Assembly (NCBI GenBank): GCA_002154345.1
Contig: MUNB01000135.1
Coordinates: 1-43,855, forward strand
Length of the DNA: 43,855 nucleotides
Source of the DNA: Streptomyces griseus
GTDB lineage: Bacteria > Actinomycetota > Actinomycetes > Streptomycetales > Streptomycetaceae
Reading direction: 5' to 3'
In this document: positions 16,281 through 24,197 of the stretch, piece after piece
How the letters are laid out: every line of letters starts with the position of its first letter
How positions within the stretch are numbered: the stretch's first letter is position 1
Notes under the pieces: model-generated
What the model was told of the DNA's origin: nothing
The model's database searches: none
The model's input: only the letters and a program-made list of their open reading frames with translations
Program-made: the position numbers and the translations under genes

Positions 16281-16589
16281 TTGTCCACAGGGAGGTCGAT
16301 GTCGGAATAGTTATCCACAGGCTGTGTGGAAGTTCTGTGGATGCCGGAGGGCATTGTTCCGGAAGTCGGGCGAAGGTCCATGGAATCTCCGCCCAAACCC
16401 GTTCCGCGCACTCATTCGGGTGGGAATTCGCCACTTCAAAGAGTTGATCAAGGTAATTGAGGGGACACGCGGCGACTCGCGCCGTCTCGCGGTTCTGTGG
16501 ACGGCTCTGGGGTGACTGGATTGATTTGTCGACGATGTCGCATTGCGGTGTCGACTTGTCCCCAGGGCGAGCCCCCTCCCTGTGGATAA
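16281..16589. other. DnaA-box cluster in a 635-bp gene-free region
   Basis: Between serS and pheA. Perfect boxes: TTGTCCACA (16281-16289), TTATCCACA (16311-16319) and TGTGGATAA (16581-16589, reverse). Near matches: TGTGGATGC (16336), TGTGGACGG (16496), TTGTCCCCA (16556) and a weak TGTGGAAGT (16325). Boxes lie in both orientations. Open frames here have poor codon bias, so I annotate no gene apart from a doubtful small ORF. In Streptomyces, DnaA boxes outside oriC can titrate DnaA and affect initiation; that role is inferred here. An alternative is DnaA-dependent regulation of serS or a secondary unwinding site. Confidence 0.75.
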
Positions 16590-16678
16590 CTCTCCGGAGT
16601 GCGTGACTATCTGTAGATCGCACCGCTGCGGAGCGCGCAAGAAGGCCGCCCCGAAGCCCTGCTCCCGGAGGAACTGCG

Positions 16679-17614
16679 TCAGATCCGGCCGTCCTGGCTG
16701 CGCGCCAGCCAGTCGGAGGCTTCGGTGAACGCCGCGTCCGATGTGCCCGCCCGCAGCGGCCGCACCTCGTCCGGGGAGACGCCCGCCCGCGGGTAGGAAC
16801 CGAGGAACCGCACCTTCGGGCTGATCCGCTTCAGCCCCATCAGGGCCTCCCCGACCCGCCGGTCCGCGATGTGCCCCTCCGCGTCCACGGCGAAGCAGTA
16901 GTTGCCGATGCCCGCGCCGGTCGGGCGGGACTGGATCAGCATCAGGTTGACGCCGCGCACCGCGAACTCCTGGAGCAGCTCCAGCAGCGCGCCGGGGTGG
17001 TCGTCACCGAGCCAGATCACCACGGAGGTCTTGTCCGCGCCGGTCGGTGCGGAGGGCCGGGCCGGGCGGCCCACCAGGACGAAGCGGGTCTGGGCGTTCT
17101 CCGCGTCATGGATCTCCGTCACCAGCGGCTCCAGGCCGTAGGTGGCGGCGGCGAACTCACCGGCGAACGCGGCGTCGTAGCGCCCCTCCTGGACCAGCCG
17201 GGCCCCGTCCGCGTTGGACGCCGCCGACTCCCACAGGGCGCCCGGCAGGTTCTCCGCCATCCAGTTGCGCACCTGCGGCTGGGCGGCCGGGTGCGCGGTG
17301 ACCGTCTTGACGTCCGACAGCTTGGTACCGGGCCGGACCAGCAGTGCGAAGGTGATGGAGAGCAGCACCTCGCGGTAGATCATCAGCGGTTCCCCGCCGG
17401 CCAGCTCGTCCAGCGTCGCGGTGATGCCACCCTCGACGGAGTTCTCGATCGGCACGAGCGCCGCCGCCGCCTCGCCGTTGCGTACGGCGTCCAGGGCGGC
17501 CGGCACGGACACCATCGGGACGAGTTCCCGGGTGGCGGCTTCCGGGAGCGTACGGAGGGCGACCTCGGTGAAGGTGCCTTCGGGGCCGAGATAGGCGTAG
17601 CGCGTGGCTGACAT
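16679..17614 (-). CDS. pheA: Prephenate dehydratase
   Basis: 311 aa monofunctional enzyme converting prephenate to phenylpyruvate in phenylalanine synthesis. The periplasmic-binding-protein-like catalytic lobes occupy about 1-195: YLGPEGTFTEVAL at the N-terminus, IENSVEGGITATLD, and the TRF catalytic motif in QTRFVLVGR. An ACT regulatory domain follows (about 205-285) with GALLELLQEFAVRGVNLMLIQSRP and GNYCFAVD; the classical ESRP is QSRP here. Feedback by phenylalanine through ACT is expected. No chorismate mutase is fused. ATG 17614 preceded at 7 nt by -10-like TAGGGT, with no Shine-Dalgarno sequence, suggests leaderless mRNA. Confidence 0.95.
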   Translation of the reverse strand: MSATRYAYLGPEGTFTEVALRTLPEAATRELVPMVSVPAALDAVRNGEAAAALVPIENSVEGGITATLDELAGGEPLMIYREVLLSITFALLVRPGTKLSDVKTVTAHPAAQPQVRNWMAENLPGALWESAASNADGARLVQEGRYDAAFAGEFAAATYGLEPLVTEIHDAENAQTRFVLVGRPARPSAPTGADKTSVVIWLGDDHPGALLELLQEFAVRGVNLMLIQSRPTGAGIGNYCFAVDAEGHIADRRVGEALMGLKRISPKVRFLGSYPRAGVSPDEVRPLRAGTSDAAFTEASDWLARSQDGRI

Positions 17615-17620
17615 ACGGTC

Positions 17621-17626
17621 ACCCTA
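17621..17626 (-). promoter_or_regulatory. Putative -10 (TAGGGT) of leaderless pheA promoter
   Basis: On the minus strand TAGGGT ends 7 nt before the pheA ATG at 17614. Its presence in the 73-bp gap argues that pheA has its own promoter separate from the copper operon upstream. Confidence 0.42.
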
Positions 17627-17687
17627 GTGCGCCTCGCGAGGCCCGCCGCGCTGTCTCAGAATGCGGGCCCGCACCTCCTGGAGTGCC

Positions 17688-19013
17688 CTACGACTCCAGC
17701 AGCCGCTGTCCGACGTACTCGCCCTCCGCCGCCCCGCCCGGGACCGCGAACACCCCGCTCGCCTCGTGCCGGAGGAACGGTGACAGCGCGTCGCCCCGGT
17801 CGAGCTTGCGCTGCACCGGTACGAAGCCCCGGAACGGGTCCGCCTGCCAGCAGATGAACAGCAGCCCGGCGTCCGGAGTGCCGTCCTCCGCGATGCCGTC
17901 GTGGTACGAGAACGGGCGGCGCAGCATGGCGGCGCCGCCGTTCTTCTCGGGCGAGGAGATCCGGGCGTGGGCGTTGTCGGGGATCACGAGCCGGCCGTCC
18001 GGACCCGCCTTGTCGAGGTCCATCTCCGTGGTCTCGGTGCCCCCGCTCAGCGGCGCCCCGTCCGCCTTGCGCCGCCCGATGACCCGCTCCTGGCGCTCCA
18101 CCGGAAGCTTCTCCCAGTCGTCCAGGAGCATCCGGATCCGGCGGACGACGGCGTACGAACCGCCCTCCATCCACTCCTGCGGCTTTCCGGGGGAGGCGGG
18201 GACGAACACGCGGCGGTCGAAGTCCTCGTCGGCGGGCTTCGGGTTGCCGGTCCCGTCGATCTGGCCCATCAGATTGCGGGCGGTCATCGGCCGGGCGGTG
18301 GTGCCGGGGGTGCGGTTGAAGCCGTTCATCTGCCACCGCACCCGCGCCGTGCCCGCGGCCTCCTTCTGGAGGGCCCGCAGCGCGTGGAAGGCGACCAGCG
18401 CGTCGTCCGCGCCGATCTGCGCCCACAGATCGCCGTTCGACCGCTTGGCGTCGAGGGCGTCGGCGGAGAACGCGGGCAGCGGGTCGAGCGCCGCGGGCAG
18501 CCGGTCGGCCAGACCCGTGCGCGCGAAGAACGTACGGCCGAAGCCGAAGGTGACGGTCAGGGAGGACGGCCCCGCGTCCAGGGCGATCCCGGTGTCGTGC
18601 CCGGGCCCGTCCGGGCCGCCCGCCGCCGGGCGGCCCGCCATCAGCTCCTTCGCCACCGCGGACCAGCGCCGTAGCAGCGCCGCCGCTTCCTTGCGCCCTG
18701 CGCCCGCCGCCAGGTCGAAGGCGACGAGATGGCCCCGGGCCTGAAGCGGAGTGGTGATCCCCGGTTGATGTTTCCCGTGAAACATCGCCTCGGTCGCCCC
18801 GACGGTCGTCAGCGCGGCCGGCTCATCGGGGCGGGTGGCGGCGTACCCGGCGGCCCCGCCCCCGGCTCCCAGCACCAGCCCGGTGGCGCCCGCCGCACCC
18901 GCGGTGCCCAGCAGCCGCCGCCGCGATACGCCGGTGGGTGCGGCGCCGTCGCCGCCCGGGGCGGCGACGGTCGTGACGGTCCCGTCCGGGGCCTGCTTCC
19001 TGGTCTCGCTCAC
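17688..19013 (-). CDS. dtpA: Tat-exported DyP-type haem peroxidase DtpA
   Basis: 441 aa. N-terminal Tat signal with SRRRLLGTAGAAGATGLVLG then an Ala/Gly-rich helix. The catalytic core has the DyP GxxDG motif in MGQIDGTGNPKP (distal Asp), the proximal haem His region in RRPFSYHDG, and FICWQADPFRGFVPVQRKL near the C-terminus. Peroxide-dependent, exported by Tat already loaded with haem. In S. lividans DtpA is needed for maturation of the radical copper oxidase GlxA, and its gene neighbours sco, ecuC and a CopCD gene exactly as here. GTG 19013 starts 6 bp beyond the CopCD stop, so it is probably the last gene of the copper operon. glxA itself is not in the window. Confidence 0.92.
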   Translation of the reverse strand: MSETRKQAPDGTVTTVAAPGGDGAAPTGVSRRRLLGTAGAAGATGLVLGAGGGAAGYAATRPDEPAALTTVGATEAMFHGKHQPGITTPLQARGHLVAFDLAAGAGRKEAAALLRRWSAVAKELMAGRPAAGGPDGPGHDTGIALDAGPSSLTVTFGFGRTFFARTGLADRLPAALDPLPAFSADALDAKRSNGDLWAQIGADDALVAFHALRALQKEAAGTARVRWQMNGFNRTPGTTARPMTARNLMGQIDGTGNPKPADEDFDRRVFVPASPGKPQEWMEGGSYAVVRRIRMLLDDWEKLPVERQERVIGRRKADGAPLSGGTETTEMDLDKAGPDGRLVIPDNAHARISSPEKNGGAAMLRRPFSYHDGIAEDGTPDAGLLFICWQADPFRGFVPVQRKLDRGDALSPFLRHEASGVFAVPGGAAEGEYVGQRLLES

Positions 19014-19018
19014 CGTGC

Positions 19019-20941
19019 TCAGCCGATCTTCGCGTTCTTGTCGATGGTGACCTGGTCGATGTCCGACGTCCGTACCGTCACGTCGATCTTCCAGTCCCCG
19101 GCCATCGGAATCTGTACCCCGCTCGCCGACCAGTGCCCCTCCGCCAGCCGGTCCGGGACGACCGGCAGCGGGCCGATGTCCTTCGACTCCAGGGTCAAAG
19201 CCAGCTTCAGCTCGGGGACGTCCATCGGCTTGCCGTCGCTGCCGTCGATCCACACATGCAGATCGTTGGAGCCGGTGCCGCCGGGTTCGATGTCGATCCG
19301 GACGGTGCCCTTGCCGTTCCGGCCGCCGGTGTCGAACGGCATGCTCAGGTTGACCGGTCCCCCGGCGGCGGGAGCACTCGCGGACGGGGTGCCGGCCGCG
19401 GCCTCCTCCTCCGTACGGCCCGGTTCGGTGGACGTCAGCATGGTGGTGACGGCCAGCAGGACGACGGCGACGGCGGCCTCGGCCAGCACCGAGCGGCGCA
19501 GTCCGGAGCGCTCCGGGTCGGCGTCCCGTATCCGCTTCTTCTTCGTCGCGGTCACGACGGCCCGCTGCCGGGCCAGTTGGGCGGCGCGCTCGGGGTCGAG
19601 GTCGGCCGAGGCGTCCTCAGGCTCGGACTCGGATGCGGGCTCCTCCTCGGAGGCCTCTTCCGAAGCCGCCGCCGGGTCCGTCAGCCGTCCCGTCCAGCGC
19701 CGCGAGAACCAGGCGACCGCGAGCAGGACGCCGATCAGGGCCACCTTGAGGATCAGCAGCTGCCCGTAGCGCGTACCGGTCAGCGCCGACCAGGAGCCGA
19801 CCTGCCGCCAGGACTGGTAGATGCCCGTCGCCGCCAGGACCACGACGCTGGTGAACGCGACCGCGGAGAAGCGTCGTACGGCGGCGCTCCCGATGTCCGG
19901 GGTCGGGTACAGCGCCACCAGCAGCGAGGCGAGCCCGCCGAGCCAGGCGGCGACGGCCAGCAGATGCGCCACGTCCACCGGCATGGCGATCGACGTCTGG
20001 ATGCCGGTCGAGGCGTGCTCGGACATCGCCCAGGTGGCGGCGATGCCCGCCGCGACCACGCCGCCGCCGACGGCGAGGCCGAAGGTGAGGTCCTTCTTCT
20101 CGCGCTCGTCCTCGCGCCGGGCGTACGTGCCGAACAGCACGGCGATGAAGAGCGCGGCGGCGCCCAGCAGCAGGAGGCGGGAGACGAGGGCGGCGCCGGG
20201 CTTGGTGTCCAGGACGGACTGGAGTCCGGCGAGGTCGAAGGCGTCGGCGAACTTCCCGCTGCTGGTGTACGGATGGCGCAGCAGCAGCATGGCGAGGGTC
20301 GCCGCGGTCAGCGTGAGCCAGCCACGGACCACGAGCCGCTGCATCGGCAGGGCGGCCGCGCCGCGCTGCCAGCAGATCAGGACGAACGCGCTGCCGCCGA
20401 CGAGCAGGACGAATCCGGTGTACGCGGCGTAGCGCGCGATGTCGTAGACGACGCCGACCGGGCCGCCGCCCGCCTCCTGGGTGGGCACGGCGACCGTGGT
20501 CTCGGACGGGGCGCCGATGGAGAACGTGAAGGCGCCGGAGATCGGATGGCTGTCGGCCGAGACGGCCTGCCAGGCGACCGTGTAGGTGCCGTCCGGCAGA
20601 CCGGAGTGGAGCGCGACGCCGTAGCGGACGATGCCGCCCTCGGAGAGGTCCTTCGGCTCGGCCTCGGTGTCGGCGCGCTTGCCGCTGGGATCGAGGACCC
20701 GGATGGAGTCGTCGCCCACGGCGATGGCCTCGGAGAAGCTGAGGGTGACCTCCTTGGGCGCGGTGTCCACCACCGCCCCGTCCTGCGGGTCGCTCCCGGT
20801 GAGGGCGGCGTGCGCGGACGCCGGGCCCGCGCCGGCCAGCAGCAGCCCGAACACCAGGCTGATCAGCGCGGCGAGGAGCGCGGCGGCGGCGACGGGCCGT
20901 CGTATCGGGGACGGTCCGGCGTACGGGGCGGTGGCAGACAT
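19019..20941 (-). CDS. CopC-CopD fusion copper import/transport protein
   Basis: 640 aa. Signal sequence about 12-42 cleaves before HAALTGSDP, leaving an N-terminal His, the Cu(II) ligand of CopC. The CopC domain (about 43-145) has ALTGSDPQDGAVV and the second Cu site in SADSHPISG. About eight membrane helices follow (CopD/YcnJ, about 165-430) with conserved HVVLA-like His residues in SEHASTGIQTSIAMPVDVAHLLAVAAWLGG. A charged Glu/Ser-rich cytoplasmic stretch, one more helix, and a C-terminal beta-rich YtkA-like domain (VNLSMPFDTGG...) complete it. It likely moves copper across the membrane for delivery with Sco and ECuC. 12 bp downstream of ecuC. Confidence 0.9.
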   Translation of the reverse strand: MSATAPYAGPSPIRRPVAAAALLAALISLVFGLLLAGAGPASAHAALTGSDPQDGAVVDTAPKEVTLSFSEAIAVGDDSIRVLDPSGKRADTEAEPKDLSEGGIVRYGVALHSGLPDGTYTVAWQAVSADSHPISGAFTFSIGAPSETTVAVPTQEAGGGPVGVVYDIARYAAYTGFVLLVGGSAFVLICWQRGAAALPMQRLVVRGWLTLTAATLAMLLLRHPYTSSGKFADAFDLAGLQSVLDTKPGAALVSRLLLLGAAALFIAVLFGTYARREDEREKKDLTFGLAVGGGVVAAGIAATWAMSEHASTGIQTSIAMPVDVAHLLAVAAWLGGLASLLVALYPTPDIGSAAVRRFSAVAFTSVVVLAATGIYQSWRQVGSWSALTGTRYGQLLILKVALIGVLLAVAWFSRRWTGRLTDPAAASEEASEEEPASESEPEDASADLDPERAAQLARQRAVVTATKKKRIRDADPERSGLRRSVLAEAAVAVVLLAVTTMLTSTEPGRTEEEAAAGTPSASAPAAGGPVNLSMPFDTGGRNGKGTVRIDIEPGGTGSNDLHVWIDGSDGKPMDVPELKLALTLESKDIGPLPVVPDRLAEGHWSASGVQIPMAGDWKIDVTVRTSDIDQVTIDKNAKIG

Positions 20942-20953
20942 CGCTTCAGTCCC

Positions 20954-21415
20954 TCACTGCTTCTTCGGGTTGTGGGTGGTTTCCTTCACCGGCAGGTCGA
21001 CCGTGATCGGGTCGGCCTTCTCGAAGTGCAGCTCGACGGAGACCTTCTCGCCCTGCTTGGGCTTCTGCTTGAGCTTCATGAACATGATGTGGTTGCCACC
21101 GCGTTCGAGATCGAGCTCGCCGTTCGCGGGCACCTCGAAGGAGGAGACCTGGCGCATCTTCTGGTTCTTCGTCTCGTGGATCGTGACGTCGTCGGAGAGC
21201 GGGCTGGTCACCGAGGTGAGCCGGTCCCCGGTCCCGCCGTTGTTCTGTACGACGAGGAATCCGGCGGCCATGTCGCTGACCGGCTGCGGCATGAAAGCGT
21301 CGGTGACCTTCAGCTCCGGCCCGCCGTCCGATCCGCCGTCCGACGAGCACCCGGCCAGCGTCAGCCCCGTGGTGAGGGCGAGGACGCCGGCGAGAGCGGT
21401 ACGGCGGCGGTTCAC
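20954..21415 (-). CDS. ecuC: ECuC, lipoprotein PCuAC-type Cu(I) chaperone
   Basis: 153 aa. Signal peptide with lipobox LTLAGC, then a cupredoxin-like PCuAC domain (PF04314): VTDAFMPQPVSDMAAGFLVVQNNG at the start and NHIMFMKLKQKPKQGEKV at the end. The copper motif is usually H-x10-M-x21-H-x-M; here Met, 21 residues, His-Ile-Met is kept, but the first His is only 7 residues before the Met (HETKNQKM), a shortened loop. It delivers Cu(I) outside the cell to Sco in the Streptomyces copper pathway. GTG 21415 overlaps the sco stop (GTGA), tying its translation to sco. Confidence 0.9.
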   Translation of the reverse strand: MNRRRTALAGVLALTTGLTLAGCSSDGGSDGGPELKVTDAFMPQPVSDMAAGFLVVQNNGGTGDRLTSVTSPLSDDVTIHETKNQKMRQVSSFEVPANGELDLERGGNHIMFMKLKQKPKQGEKVSVELHFEKADPITVDLPVKETTHNPKKQ

Positions 21416-22071
21416 GGGGCCTCTCCCTTGATGAGCTTGGGGAGGTCCTTGGTGTACTCCTCGGCGGTGGTGTCCTCGCCGTAGAGCACGTACCCCTCGT
21501 CCGTCTTCGGGGAGAAGGCGATGACCTGGGCGCCGTGCATCGAGACGACGGTGCCGTCCTTTTCCTTCTTCGGCGCGTCGATGCCGATGCCGATCTGCCG
21601 CGCCCCGGCCTGGATGGTCGGGAAGTCGCCGGTGAGGCCGGTGAAGGTGGGGTCCTGGGCGGAGAGCCACTTGCCGAGCGAGGCGGGGGTGTCGCGCTCG
21701 GGGTCGGTGGTGACGAAGACGACCTGGAGCTTGTCCTGGTCGGCCTTGGGCAGCTCCCGCTTGGCGAGGGAGATGTTGCTCATGGTCAGCGGGCAGACGT
21801 CGGGGCAGTTGGTGTAGCCGAAGTAGATGAGCGTCGGCTTGCCCTTGGTCGCCTCGCGGAGGTCGTACTCCTTGCCGTGGGTGTCGGTGAGGACGAGGTT
21901 CGGCTTGGTGAACGGCTGGTCGAGGACGGTCGCGGCCTTGTCCTTCGGCGCGGCGCTGACGTCGGCGACGGGCGAGGAGCCCGCCTTGTCGTCACCGGAG
22001 CCGCAGGCGGAGAGGGTCAGTGCGGCCGCGGCGGCGAACGCCACGGCCGTCACTGCTTTTCTGTTGCGCAT
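21412..22071 (-). CDS. sco: Sco copper chaperone (SCO1/SenC family) lipoprotein
   Basis: 219 aa. Lipobox LTLSACGSG anchors it outside the membrane. Thioredoxin fold with YFGYTNCPDVCPLTM giving the CxxxC copper ligands; the third ligand His is in VSMHGAQVIAFSP. Sco metallates the CuA site of cytochrome aa3 oxidase and, in S. lividans, also receives copper from ECuC and is linked to GlxA and development. AGGA lies about 10 nt upstream of ATG 22071. It is followed by overlapping ecuC and preceded by ycnI by 44 bp. Confidence 0.93.
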   Translation of the reverse strand: MRNRKAVTAVAFAAAAALTLSACGSGDDKAGSSPVADVSAAPKDKAATVLDQPFTKPNLVLTDTHGKEYDLREATKGKPTLIYFGYTNCPDVCPLTMSNISLAKRELPKADQDKLQVVFVTTDPERDTPASLGKWLSAQDPTFTGLTGDFPTIQAGARQIGIGIDAPKKEKDGTVVSMHGAQVIAFSPKTDEGYVLYGEDTTAEEYTKDLPKLIKGEAP

Positions 22072-22115
22072 GAAAGGGATGTCCTGAACGTGGTGCGGGT
22101 GAGGGATCCGGCCGG

Positions 22116-22862
22116 TCAGGCCGAGCGGCGGCGTCCGGCGAGCACGCCGAACGCGACACCGGCGACACCGATGACGATGCCGATGATGCCCAGGGTGCGG
22201 GCGGTGGTGTCGCTGGAGGAGGAGGACGCGGCGGTGCTGCTCTCCTTGGCCGAGGCCTCGGTGTCGGCGGCCTTGTGGTCGTCGGCCTCCTTGGCGTCGT
22301 CGGCCGCGCCGCCGTGGTGGTCGTCGGCGGCAGCGGACAGCTTCAGGACCGGGGCCGGGCTGTCGGGCTCTTCGCCGCCCGCCGTGGGCTCCTCGATCCA
22401 GCGGACGACTTCCTTGTTGTCGTACGTCTGGATCGCCTTGAAGACGAGCTGGTCGGCGTCCTCGGGAAGCGCGCCGACGGAGACCGGGAACTGCTGGAAG
22501 TAGCCGGGGGCGATCTCGCTGTCGTCAGCGGTCCAGGTCACCTTGGAGACGGCCTCGGTGATCTTCTTGCCGTGCACTTCGAGAGGCTTGTCGAGCTTGC
22601 TCTTGTCGATCGTGATCTTCCAGCCCGGAACGGCCTGCGGGGTGACGGAGGAGAGCGGGTGGTCGGTCGGGAAGTTCACTTCGAGCTTCACCGTCGAGGC
22701 CTGGTCGCGCTCGTTGGGGACCTTGAAGTTGAGCGTGGCGTATCCGCCCTTGGCGGCCTCGCCCACCGGCTGGACGCTGACGTGGGCGGCGGCCGGGCCG
22801 GCGATCAGCAGGACGGTGGACGCGGCGACGCCGCCGGCGAGGGCGATACGGGAAAGCTTCAT
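22116..22862 (-). CDS. ycnI: YcnI/DUF1775 copper-binding membrane-anchored protein
   Basis: 248 aa. Signal peptide MKLSRIALAGG... ends PAAAHVSVQP, leaving a mature N-terminal His, the copper ligand in this family. The DUF1775 beta-sandwich spans about 28-165 with the conserved Trp in VPGWKITIDKS. Then comes a His/Asp/Ala-rich linker (DDHHGGAADDAKEADDHKA), a Ser-rich stretch and a C-terminal helix (LGIIGIVIGVAGVAFGVLAG) before RRRSA, so it is anchored with its domain outside. The linker may be a second copper or zinc-binding segment. ATG 22862 has GGAG 9 nt upstream; an in-frame ATG at 22892 lacks that. Context: copper operon. Confidence 0.9.
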   Translation of the reverse strand: MKLSRIALAGGVAASTVLLIAGPAAAHVSVQPVGEAAKGGYATLNFKVPNERDQASTVKLEVNFPTDHPLSSVTPQAVPGWKITIDKSKLDKPLEVHGKKITEAVSKVTWTADDSEIAPGYFQQFPVSVGALPEDADQLVFKAIQTYDNKEVVRWIEEPTAGGEEPDSPAPVLKLSAAADDHHGGAADDAKEADDHKAADTEASAKESSTAASSSSSDTTARTLGIIGIVIGVAGVAFGVLAGRRRSA

Positions 22863-23013
22863 GGCAGGAATCTCCACAGGGAAACGGAACACGGTGGTCC
22901 GGCGCGCGGATGCGCGGCGGCATCACGACACCTCGCGGTGCGGTTCCGCGCGGGGAGTCCGCGTGCACGGCGACGTGCGCGAACGGCCCGCGAGGCCCGG
23001 TGGAGGCGTCGCG

Positions 23014-23880
23014 TCAGGCTGCGAGGGCGTACGGGGCCGGCGGCCCGCGCCTGATCACCAGGTGCTGCAGAGGATCTCCGGCGGCCGGCACGGGCACGTC
23101 GTCGGAGTGCCGGGAAACGCGCGGCCCGGCCATGAGCTGCTCGCGTGCCCCGGCCCGCAGCGCGCGGACGAGGGCGAGCGCGGCCCGCAGGGACCGCAGC
23201 CGGGCCCCGGCCGCCAGCGCCTGGGCGCTGTGGGCGGAGAGCCGGGCCAGCCCGAAGAGGGCGATCTCGCCGCGTCGCAGCAGCCAGCCGGTGGCGAGCG
23301 CGACGAGGACGTGGGCCAGGAACATCGGCAGGCTCGGCAGCATCGCGGAGACCGCGGCGCAGACCTGCTCGATGCCGGATGCGCCGTCCGGGGCCGCCGA
23401 CGCGGCGGTCGCCGCTCCGGCTCCGCCGCCCGCCGCGAGATGGTCGTGGGACCCCGTGAGCGTCGACGGGTCGATGCCCGCGGAGGAGACGATGCGATGG
23501 GCGTCGGCCGCGTTCAGCCCCGTCGGCGCCTCACCGCACACGAGTCCTGCGGCGAACCGGATGAGCGGGTTGTCGCCGCCCGTGGACATGGAGCCGGCGG
23601 CCGAGGTTCTGCCGTGGCTGCCGTACGCGAAGAGCACATGCAGGAGGATCTGTCCGCCGGCCAGCGCGCCCACGATGCCCGGAAGGGAACGTTCCCGTCC
23701 GGCGAGGACGGCGGCGACGGCAAGGACGCCGAGGAATCCGGCGAGCAGGGTCCACGCGGGGACGGCCGTCCCGGCGGCGAGCGCGTGCCCGGCCGCGGAC
23801 AGCACGACGCAGACCGCGGTGAACACCGCGGCCCTCATGAGCCGCAGACCGGCTCCGGCGCGTGCGAGAGGCGTGGACAT
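23014..23880 (-). CDS. Integral membrane protein upstream of the copper genes
   Basis: 288 aa. About four helices: two between residues 13-60, one near 70-92 (GIVGALAGGQILLHVLFAYG) and one near 190-215 (LPMFLAHVLVALATGWLL). A 90-residue loop between helices 3 and 4 is Gly/Ala/Ser-rich with several His (GSHDHLAAGG), and the C-terminal 70 residues are basic and cytoplasmic. I do not recognise a family, but proteins like this lie beside ycnI/sco in Streptomyces. The His-containing loop and gene position hint at a copper role. Separated from ycnI by 151 bp, so its own link to the operon is less tight. Confidence 0.75.
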   Translation of the reverse strand: MSTPLARAGAGLRLMRAAVFTAVCVVLSAAGHALAAGTAVPAWTLLAGFLGVLAVAAVLAGRERSLPGIVGALAGGQILLHVLFAYGSHGRTSAAGSMSTGGDNPLIRFAAGLVCGEAPTGLNAADAHRIVSSAGIDPSTLTGSHDHLAAGGGAGAATAASAAPDGASGIEQVCAAVSAMLPSLPMFLAHVLVALATGWLLRRGEIALFGLARLSAHSAQALAAGARLRSLRAALALVRALRAGAREQLMAGPRVSRHSDDVPVPAAGDPLQHLVIRRGPPAPYALAA

Positions 23881-24158
23881 GGCCGGGACATCATCGCACT
23901 GCGCCCCCCTCGGCCGTACGGCAGGTCCGGAAGATCAGGCTCCGTCCGCAACCGTGCTTGTTGCGCCTGTTCGCGGGGGATGTACGGACCGGGGGCGCAC
24001 GGACCGGACCTACCGGACGCGCCCTCCGGGCCACCGGGACGCGCCCCCCGGCGACCTGCGGCCGGACGGGTCCATACACCGGGCGGCCGAATATCCACAT
24101 CCGCCGAATGAGGGCTCTCCCACCCGATCCGTGCTTACGAAGTGCCGAGGGCGGCAAT

Positions 24159-24172
24159 ACGTATCGATACGT
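24159..24172. promoter_or_regulatory. 14-bp perfect palindrome ACGTATCGATACGT
   Basis: Lies 26 bp upstream of ATG 24198 in a divergent 317-bp gap (23881-24197), between promoter and ribosome site of the RsbW-like gene. Could be an operator or the core of a promoter; nothing else in the gap is clear apart from a near DnaA box (ATATCCACA near 24090). Confidence 0.4.
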
Positions 24173-24197
24173 CGAGCCGCAGCCAGGAGGCTGAAAG

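Noticed and set aside
16180-16623. 147-codon open frame on the minus strand in the serS-pheA gap
   Set aside because: It runs across the DnaA-box cluster, has poor third-position G/C bias and no recognisable motif; best explained as chance.
22543-24111. Long plus-strand frame opposite ycnI and the membrane protein
   Set aside because: Antisense to genes with signal peptides and membrane helices; product is Arg/Gly-rich shadow sequence.
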